In this document: one piece after another, positions 56,031-64,000 of the stretch
How positions within the stretch are numbered: the stretch's first letter is position 1
Layout: every line of letters begins with the position of its first letter
DNA from: Hydrangea macrophylla
Lineage: Eukaryota; Streptophyta; Magnoliopsida; Cornales; Hydrangeaceae
Direction: 5' to 3'
NCBI GenBank assembly: GCA_033977485.1
Contig: CM066997.1
Span: 80,136,634-80,200,633 of the forward strand
Length of the DNA: 64,000 bases
Position numbers and translations under genes: made by a program
The notes under the pieces: model-generated
Seen by the model: only the letters and a program-made list of their open reading frames with translations
Databases searched by the model: none
What the model was told of the DNA's origin: nothing

Positions 56031-57409
56031 CATGCCCCGCCCTGGCATAGGCGGCCGCCTAGGGCCCCCAAATTTTGGTATTTAATTAGGGCCACAATTT
56101 GATCAAGAAAAATTATAAGGTCCCAATTTTGAAGAAAATAAAAAATTTATGTGTATGTTGGTCCAAAAGACCACCCCCACAATTTTTAAAAAATAACTAT
56201 ATAAATATATATATATATATTAGCCCAATTATAATTCAACACACTCTAAACATTTGTCCCAACTCATTTTTATCTCATCTTAATTTAGTCCACTCAAATT
56301 GTTTTACCATCATACTAAACATTACAAATTTCAATTAACAATAAACCCTTATTGCTATTAGGCTTTATTTGGTTCATGGATTTAGTGAGTGAGAAAAGAA
56401 GAAAGGAAATCGAAAAAGAAAATTAAGTCTCTGGTATTTTTCCTTATGCTTCATGTATGATTAATAATATCGAAAAATAATAATATTTAAAATATGACTA
56501 ATGCTATGCTTATTAAATTTTGTATCCCAAGTGGTTCCCAAATACATGTGTAGTAGGCCCACCTGATTTTAATAGGAGGATGTTGAAGCCCTTTCACCAT
56601 TATTGAATGTGGTCCTGCTGTCACATGTATTTGGAAACTATTTGCCATTTGTGATAAAATTTTTGGGAAGTATTGCATTACTCTTTCCTTTCTATTTTAG
56701 TAAGTTTCCTTATTAACCAAATAACAAAAAATGTTTTTCTTACCAACACCAAATCTCACAATTTTAAAATGATTGTAAAACATCACAGGAAAAAAAAACT
56801 ATAATACTTTTAATGTAGAAAATCTTACTCCAAAAAATAGATAAATGATTAAAAAAAAATAAAAACCTCGGGGTCTCTGAACTCCCGTTTGGCCCCCATT
56901 TTGGTGCTTCTCATTTTTTAAAACACAATTTCATGTTAATTCATTTGGTAACTAGTTTATGAACTTTGTAAAAATTAAACTTTGGGCTTTTTTGGGGGGA
57001 GTTTTTAAAAGCTCTAAAATAGAGTTTTTAAAAGCTCAAAGTTGCTTTTTGGTTTCATGATATTTTTTTAAAGAGTAGTGTGTTACTTGTATAAAATTAT
57101 CAAACAACTTAGTATTAAATTTCATAAGTTCCTTTTAAAAAGCCACTTGGAAGCCAAATTAAGCCTTAGTCTTTCTATCACGCCATGTCACGACGATGAC
57201 GTGTTGTGACCACACATATAACTCCTACTTCTAAGAGATCATGCCATATAATTGTCAAATTTTGGTTTTAAAAAAAAATACCCATTAATGGTCACATGTT
57301 TTTTAGTGGGGAGGTCACACTTCGCCATTATGCTATAACTTCTCGTTACAATGGGACTAGAGGTTGACGAGCTCGCCTAGGGGCATCCAAATGTTCAGGG
57401 CAGGCCCTG
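56031..57409. mobile_element. Candidate hAT-like element with CAGGGC...GCCTAGG ends
   Basis: The left end (CATGCCCCGCCCTGGCATAGG, then GGCCGCCTAGGGC) and the right end in reverse (CAGGGCCTGCCCTGAACAT, then GCCCCTAGGCG) resemble each other and the CAGGGC-type ends of plant hAT elements. The interior is AT-rich with no transposase and contains a MITE at 56501-56678. No clear 8-bp duplication was found. It fills the gap between the pararetrovirus and the duplicated block. Confidence 0.35.
56501..56678. mobile_element. MITE (178 bp) with TA flanks
   Basis: The halves are imperfect inverted repeats: ATGCTATGCTTATTAAATTT on the left and ATGCAATACTTCCCAAAAAT in reverse on the right, with CCAAATACATGTG conserved further in. 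TA lies on both sides. No ORF. The TA duplication would fit a Tc1/mariner-type element, but the ends are not the usual Stowaway ones. Confidence 0.55.
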
Positions 57410-57774
57410 GCGCTACAGAGATTAACACGTACACATCGCGACACATGCCTTCGGTGCTTGGAGTTCTTCTGATGAACAGATCTGCGATGAAGATGTGTTT
57501 TGGTCTTTGGGTGCCAACATTCATGATCACAGTATGTTTCATTTCATCCGTTGTGTTTGGATTGGATGCCAAACTCATTTTACTGCTGGTGTTTTGTGGC
57601 CCCACACGCACGCCATGTAGTTTGTCAGAGCTGGATGTTTAGTTTTATTTTTCTTCAATCTACATATAGTTGTGTTGTCCTTCCTTCAGTATGCACACAT
57701 TTTTAGTCTTGTTCATTCTAGTATATCTACCTCAGTCATGTGCAATGAAGAATATATATATATATATATATATA

Positions 57775-57970
57775 TACGACCAGCTCTATAGTGAACATGA
57801 TAGAGTGAACATATTCAGTGAATATTTTTTTTTTGCTTGAAAAAATCTGCGGGCTGCCTCACTGATCTGCTGACCTGTGCGTGACCCAATGACCCGTGAG
57901 TTTTTTCAGGCAAAAAAAATGTTCATTGAATATGTTAACTCTACCCTGTTCACTTTAGAGTCTGATCGTG
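57775..57970. mobile_element. MITE in the TA tract of the SUA pseudogene intron
   Basis: ACGACCAGCTCTATAGTGAA on the left is inverted on the right as TTCACTTTAGAGTCTGATCGT (read in reverse). The inverted repeats extend about 80 bp, including AACATATTCA(G/A)TGAA. It is flanked by TATATA. No coding capacity. Confidence 0.65.
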
Positions 57971-57980
57971 TGTATATATA

Positions 57981-58172
57981 TAGTCCGTATCCTACGCGGA
58001 CTTTAAAAAACGGATCCAAAATACGAATTGCGCAAAAGGTGAGAATTTCTTACACAAAAAGTGTAAAAGTTGTAAAAAAGTGAGAAATTTAAGATGTTGG
58101 GAGAAATTCCCACTTTTTACACGGTCCGGTCTTCTAGTTTTTTTTTTTTTTAAAGCCGGCTTAAGATGCGGA
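57981..58172. mobile_element. Second MITE in the same TA tract
   Basis: TAGTCCGTATCCTACGCGGA on the left faces ACCGTCCGCATCTTAAGCCG in reverse on the right, about 190 bp apart, with TA runs on both sides. The interior contains a short palindrome around TTACACAAAAAGTGTAA. It adjoins the previous MITE with only about 10 bp between. Confidence 0.55.
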
Positions 58173-58173
58173 C

Positions 58174-58209
<36 letters not shown>

Positions 58210-58374
58210 TAAAACTATTTTTGGATTTGAAAGATTTTCTCTTCTTCTCTGTTTTGCAGATAGTGTAATGAAGGACGAACTGAAGATGCAGATGTGGCAT
58301 CATCAAATCCTACATCAATGGGGAAGAAAGGAGAAGCGGGTTAGTTTTTTTTTTTTTTTGTTTTCACATAGCAT

Positions 58375-58406
<32 letters not shown>

Positions 58407-58797
58407 CAAGTGGTGCATTTACTAATAAAAATAAGTTGAGTGGTTTATTAGGACCCACGCATGTTTTGGTTGTTCGTGGATTGGATGAAAATGCCGATGA
58501 AGAAATGCTCCGTTATGAATTTTCCAAACATGCTCCGATCAAGGTACAAGATACTGGCTGGCTTGTTAGTCGATTATTATTAATGTTGCTTCCATCCATT
58601 TTCATGTATGCAGACGAAACTTTACTATTTTTTTGACTTTTCAGGATCTTCGTCTGGTCAGAGACAAATTTGCTCATGTTTCAAGGGGATTAGCCTTTGT
58701 ACATTTTCATTCAATTAGTTAAATTTGGTTATTGTTGACCCATTTTATTTACTCACACTAGCACAATCTTGCTCCCAATACTCTTAAGGCGTGGTTA

Positions 58798-58964
58798 TAA
58801 TACTTTACCCACAACTTTCACATAACTTTTTGTACAAAACCCACAAAATTGTGTCTATCTCTCTCCTGTGTCATCCTGTGATGTCATTGGACCCTACAGT
58901 GACACAAGAGAGAGATAGACACAGTTTTTGTGGGTTGTGTACAAAAAGTTGTGGTGGAGTATTA
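58798..58964. mobile_element. Hairpin MITE, same family as 42427-42550
   Basis: The left half (AATACTTTACCCACAACTTT ... GTGTCTATCTCTCTCCTGTG) is the inverse of the right half (CACAAGAGAGAGATAGACAC ... GTTGTGGTGGAGTATT), with TGACATC and GGGTCC(A/T) at the centre. It lies in the pseudogene intron and is absent from the functional copy near 12415, so it inserted after the duplication. Confidence 0.7.
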
Positions 58965-59074
58965 CTCTTTAACTTGCAGTCTAGGAAAAAAGATTGTATT
59001 AGATTGTGCTATTAAGTATTGTAACGATAAAATTCCAACCAAAGGCTGAGATGGAAACTTTAGGAATTTAAAAT

Positions 59075-59362
59075 TGTTGAAGCTTGGTATGCATTGTGAG
59101 GTTCATTCTGTAATAATTTAAGCTTGTGGACCAAATTGGTGACTTGACATGGTATCAGAGCCTTGTTTGTGGGAGGTCTTGGCTTTGACTTTCCATCTCC
59201 CCTTTGGTGTGCATTTTTGCACTCTTTTCTTTGTCTCCACTATGATGGAGTTTGGTTGGTGGCTCTCTATGTGCGAGACGGGGTCACATGTGAGGGAGGG
59301 TGTTGAAGCTTCGTATACGTTGTTGGGCAGCTTAAGCTTTTAGAGCGTTTGGTAACTTGACA
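59075..59362 (+). mobile_element. TRIM element, paralogous copy
   Basis: This is the same insertion as 12569-12855, with the same AAAAT flanks (59070-59074, 59363-59367). It keeps a better primer binding site, TGGTATCAGAGCC at 59150-59162, and LTRs starting TGTTGAAGCTT. It was inherited through the segmental duplication. Confidence 0.85.
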
Positions 59363-59849
59363 AAAATAAACATTGATACATGGTTTGGAAATATATGTAC
59401 AACTAAATTTAGCCATAATCAAAGGTGTCCTCCTGGGATTGTGAAAGAGTTCGTCAATGGAAACCCTTATATGATGAGTTGTTATGTATTTAATGATTGC
59501 CATGAAAGAACCACGGTCTTTGTCTATTCATAACGAATGCAGCATGTGTTCGTTCACATTATTGTTTGGGCCACATGGAATTTTGTCCCGAGAAAGAATG
59601 TGGAGGAGTTTAATTATTTTGAGGCATAATGAGTAGTGCCTATTTTCCACTGAAATTCGAGGTGAGACATGTTACTTCGTTGGTACATCTTCATGTTAAA
59701 TTTGTCATTAGGTGGCAACTTGAGGCTTTGATTGCCATAGTTAATACGTGCTGTTATAATGTAACAATTTTGGTCCATGCAAATCTTTTCTCTGGAAATG
59801 CTGGTAGCTGTGTCCTTTGTATTTGGAAGCACCTTGATAAGGGTTGATT

Positions 59850-60210
59850 AATGGGCATCTCCCATGCTCGGTTAATTCTCTTCTTGATTTTCTGGAGTGC
59901 TTTTCTGTTTAGTCTGAGCTGTCCACCCATGCTGTGGATTTTTTTTGGCGTGTAGTTCTGTGTTGTTTTATGTGGAATCTTTGGCGGAAGAGAAGTAAAC
60001 GAACTTTTGAGGATCAAAAGGACTCCATTCACCGGTTGAAACTCTTCTTGATTCGCTTTTTTTGTGTGTGGGTGGGAGTGGTGTGGTCTGTTAATGCTCT
60101 TCTTGATTTTCTGGAGTACTTTTCTGTTTTGTCTGAGCTTGCCTCGAGCTGTCTTGTTTTCACAGTTGTGCACCTTCAATAGTGTTATTTACTAATCCAA
60201 AAAAAAAAAA
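59850..60210 (+). mobile_element. LINE 3' end fragment, paralogous copy
   Basis: Carries the [17 protein letters not shown] motif once and ends in a poly(A) run at about 60199-60217. It corresponds to 19750-20131 of the functional copy. The additional repeat of the motif at 19623-19838 is not present here. Confidence 0.6.
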
Positions 60211-63200
60211 GAAAAAAACATGTGCCACTCTTTAAGCAAATGTGTGTGCGGTGTAGAGTGTAGGGTGTTTGTGTGTATCCAGATTTTTCCTTGTAGCCAT
60301 GCGCCCAAATGGCCTTTGGTTTGAAGGAGTCCTTGTCACCCAAAGAAAGTACAAAAATAAAGAAAGAATAGAGATTACAAGGAAAGATAGGAAAGCTTAA
60401 TTTTTAAAGTGATTATTTGGCTTTTTAGATCAGAATGGACAAATGCTGTTTATCTAGTTGACTTCAAAAGTTTGGCACAAGGCTTTGCGAGTTGTTGAAA
60501 CACTGTTGATCGGTTTTCTTGCTGGAAGCCTGGAACATAATGTTATTCAACTAAATGCATGGTTTCCGTGTGTATTCTTTCCTTTCAGGTCGAAGATGCT
60601 ACCAAGTCTCTTGAAGCAATGGGACCACTCTACAGAAGAATGGCCAGCTTCTTAGAGTAGCATATGTGAAGAGCATTCTTGGACCTAGATCAGGGGCTCC
60701 GGGATCTGCTCAGTCAAGCAGTCTTGCTGCTGCTGCGATTGAGGCAGCAGCATTTTCTCAGCAGGTACTTTATCTAGTGTGTTCCCATGTTAAGGTGGCA
60801 ATTTGGCATAGCTAATACAGTAGTGCACTCTGTTTGTATCTAATCATGTGTTTTGATGGGCGGTTTTCTGCAGCCTATGTTGTGGACAATATTAGAATCA
60901 GAGAGAAGATAGAATAGGAGTTATGGTTTAATAATCGATATTGTAGATCGCATACAACCCACTTGATTTGTGATGTACACGTTGATTTTCAAAGATATGT
61001 GTTTCATGTTGCAGCATACCTCTCAAGCTTTTGCTTGTGTTGTTCATAGTTTAGTCATCCCTTTCTTGCAATTCCCATGCATTCTGGCCGTATTACTGTG
61101 CTGAATTCTCATAAATTTGAAATAGGCAGTTCATCCATTTGTATAAGAAGGAAGAGGCAGGCTAGATTCAGATTGTTTGTATGTTCTTCTATTTTGGAAT
61201 AGCCTTTCACTTAGTTTTCTTGTGGCAAATGACCAGTGCAAGTATAGGAGCATTTTTGTTACTGTATTTGAAGTAAAACCTTTAGGCTCTGTTTGGTTCA
61301 TGGATTTCATGAGGGAAAAGAGAGGGGAAAGGAAAACAAGATGGAAAACCACTTCCTTTTACCTTACAGATTCTTCACATTTCGGTGGTAGCTTTTGAAC
61401 TTCAAGATTCTTCACATTACCATCGCCATCCATCGGAACTCAATAATGAATCAAAATTTGGAAGAAAAAAGCAAATGAAACGAGTTGAAACACGAGTGAC
61501 ATGTTTCATACTTCAAGTAAAAGACTTCTTGTAAATCGAAGCTAGGAAAATTTCTAAAACTTATTTAAGCAATGGAGAGATGAGCGCTAAAGTAAAAACG
61601 AGTTGGTCCTCTGTTAAACATTTTATAGAGGTTGATATGAGTCATAGTCTCATAGATGTGAGGGGTGCATGCTGAATTGCAGCATGTCCATCATTAAGTA
61701 GTAAAACTTGTTTATTAGAAGCTTATGAATACGGAACTTTTATCAAGATGAAGACTTGAAAGAGTTTCTACAATCCACACTTAAGATAGGAGAGGGCTTA
61801 TTGTAACCAATTTTCTTGCAAAAACAGACGAGAAAAAAGTACAAAAAAAAAAAGGAAAGAAAAATAAGAGAGGAATACAATTGCGAGTCTTTGACCAATT
61901 TTCACTTTCTATCATTAGCTTGTGGCTTATGCACTGTGTGTGTGTGTGTGTGTGGCTTATGCAAACACATGCATGCACTCACATTGTAATAATATCTCTA
62001 ATCTTAACTCTCCAACCGTCAATTGATGATGTTGCACCTTTGAGCATGCTTCAGCCAAAGAGGGAGGTTTCGGGTGCTAAAGTGCTTCCTAAAGTTAATC
62101 CAAACAGCCTATTATACGCATTTTGGTCTCAAATGCAGGTTTGGCCCCAAACTTGCATTTGGGAAGTGATTTAAAACAGGCCCCAAGTCCACTGATTTGA
62201 AAGACAACCAGTGCATTTTTTTCCCGCAACTTGTGCTTTTATCTTTTGTTACTCTTTTTATGAGCAAAGTCGTGGTCAAACAAGGTTGGGCATGTTATTG
62301 TATTGCAGGACGCTGACATTGCTTTTGGGGAATTCTTGTTTTTTTTTTTTTTGGTATTGTATTGGTGCAGGAATTGGGGAAGGATGGAAGTGGCATGGTA
62401 GAGCCCGTCCATGCACAAGCAACTGGAAAGAGAGCAGGGCTTGGACGTCAACAAAAGAAGTTGGATCCGAGCCTTGAAGTGCAAGTTGGAGAGATGTCAT
62501 AGGTAAGAAGATTTGGATGGATTATAAGTTTAATACTTAATGGGGGGGATTGTGTGAGACAGTAAGAGCTTCAATGTTGACACAGAAATGGAAAGTTATA
62601 TACAAAAAGTCTTTTTCCTTTTTAGGTTGTGCATCTCCTCTTTTAAGGCTATCTTGTTACATATCTTCTTCTGTAAGAATAGTTGGTTTTCTAGCTCTAG
62701 TAAAAACTCCATTTGTTGTATTGCGTTGAGATTTCGGTCTGATTTAGCATTCAACTATTCTTGTGTGCTCTAAAATGTTTTGGTTGCATGAGTATGCCAT
62801 ATTGTGTCGCCTGTTTATGTTTTGGGGCTTACTTCTATTGTCAATTCATTCAGTTATTTGGTTTGGCGAAACTCGGTCTTTTGAGTTTCATGAACTGCTT
62901 TGTTAATCTTTTGGCATCATGGAACTATTAAGCACGAACACTCTATTTTGGTTGACGTACCAGTGTTGGAGATGCCTGGGATACGTGGAAGGAGTGTTCA
63001 TTGGTGTGAGTTTTCTGACATTCAAACACGTCCCGTACATGTTTGGACACGTCCAGGACAAGTTAAGGTTTTAAAATTAGTGTTTTTGTTTGTTTGTTTG
63101 TTTGTTTAGGTCGCAATTTAGAATTTGTTCCCCTTTCTAAGTGCAATGTCTCCTATTGTTGGCATAGAGTATCTCTGTCTAGTTCCCATACAGGTGTACG

Positions 63201-63780
63201 TGTGCAATTCAATTATTGATGTACAATAGGCTTTTCAGTTGAATTACGTGTGATTTAAGGCCTTTTTATTTATCAAGTATTATCATTTTATGCCTTCTGT
63301 TTTCAATGGATTCTATGTTCACATTTATTTTCTAATTCTTTCTTTCTCTTCCCCCGTCCTCATATCTCTTCTTTTCTGAAAATTTTCTTCCTAACATTGT
63401 TTTTCTTTTTCATGTCCAGCTTTTAGGTTTGAAGAATTGGGCAACATCAACATGTTGCTTTTTGGTTGTGTTAATAATATTGTTGTAATTTGTATTTTTA
63501 TGCCAATTTGGTTTGAAATAATGCTGCATTGTCCTATCTTCGTATAAAAATAAAATGAAAATATATACACTTTCAAGATCTCCTCAACGTATTTGAGTCC
63601 TACTTTTTTGAGAGCTTAAATATTTGCATATTTGTGTCTTTGTCTTCGCTTCATAGCTCTGGAAAGTGAGTTTGTCAAACTTTGTTGAGTTGGGTTATTT
63701 ATTGGTGGTTTGCTTATTGTCTACTTTCTTACCCCTGTTGCTCTTAAACTTTAGATTTTCCCTCGTGTCACTGAGCTTCT

Positions 63781-64000
63781 TAAGAGCAGCTACAGTGGTG
63801 TTGGTTACCCTACAGAGGTTTACATTGCTGTAGTTTAAAGGGAAAACTAGGGTGAAAAAATGTTAGGAAAATTTAAGTTTAGCATACAACTAATTTTTTT
63901 ACCATACGGGCAAATGGCAATAACTTTTCCGGTAGTCATGAGCCGGCAAAGTCAATGCCTGTTGGTACCGGACGGCAAAAGACAATACCGGCTGGGTATA
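63781..64000. other. Sequence beyond the duplicated block
   Basis: Similarity to the SUA flank stops after GAGCTTCTTAAGAG. The next bases, GAGCAGCTACAGTGG, resemble the ends of common plant MITEs, but the other end would be outside the window. No gene seen. Confidence 0.3.

Larger units (their letters stand above)
57484..63780 (+). pseudogene. Tandemly duplicated, broken copy of SUA (exons 8-11 and part of 15)
   Basis: The block aligns in order with 11424-41083. Exon 8' (58264-58339) lost 9 bp in frame; exon 9' (58452-58543) is intact; exon 10' (58645-58713) has AT instead of the GT donor; exon 11' (60589-60764) has a 4-bp deletion; exons 12', 13' and 14' are deleted (joins near 61163 and 62036); exon 15' (62372-62502) lost 49 bp and part of the G-patch. 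RRM1, the N-terminus and a promoter are absent, so no SUA-like protein is possible. It retains ancestral intron sequence free of several insertions seen in the functional copy. An extra 0.7 kb at about 62690-63395 has no counterpart downstream of SUA. Confidence 0.9.

Noticed and set aside
57484..63780. Second functional SUA gene
   Set aside because: A lost donor, frameshifting deletions and missing exons rule out a normal product.

Overview
This is nuclear DNA of a flowering plant, most likely a eudicot. The evidence is an AT-rich sequence with long introns, a plant SUA/RBM5-type splicing-factor gene, Copia and TRIM elements primed by initiator Met-tRNA, Stowaway, Tourist, Mutator and hAT MITEs, an Au-type SINE, two plastid DNA fragments, and an endogenous caulimovirid. 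I cannot name the species from the window.

The window holds one apparently functional host gene: a + strand orthologue of SUPPRESSOR OF ABI3-5 (SUA, RBM5/RBM10-like). I assembled 15 coding exons between 8423 and 40478, all with GT/AG borders and consistent phases, giving 1059 codons. The domain order is RD/RS-rich N-terminus, RRM1, RanBP2 zinc finger, RRM2, OCRE, G-patch. The 3.2 kb of coding sequence is spread over 32 kb because two introns are full of transposons: 12343-20506 (Copia, TRIM, LINE tail) and 21374-38308 (MULE, SINE, Helitron-like termini, Tourist MITE, plastid DNA, two Copia elements). The 16.9 kb intron splits the OCRE domain.

Downstream, 57484-63780 is a diverged tandem copy of 11424-41083. 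It is a SUA pseudogene: an in-frame loss, a lost splice donor, two frameshifting deletions and three missing coding exons. It lacks several insertions present in the functional copy and so shows their empty sites, which lets the insertions be ordered in time: a TRIM came first, then the duplication, then a Copia element, a MULE and several MITEs.

Between the two copies lie a nested stack (solo LTR inside a MITE inside a Copia LTR abutting a TRIM; 44237-47090) and the most unusual locus in the window, an endogenous pararetrovirus arranged as a giant inverted repeat (47334-55898). Its - strand core carries a movement-protein-like ORF, a capsid/protease/RT ORF, an RT/RNase H ORF and a terminal ORF of unknown function. 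The last 1.5 kb is repeated in inverse orientation on the right, joined through a 21-bp foldback palindrome and a 5-nt microhomology. The viral promoter regions therefore face outward, and the virus 5' region, including the movement-protein N-terminus, is missing.

The left edge (1-2541) is a - strand Copia element whose gag-pol frame I read as open to the window boundary. The remaining sequence is AT-rich intergenic or intronic DNA with simple repeats and MITEs. I found no CRISPR array, functional tRNA or rRNA gene.
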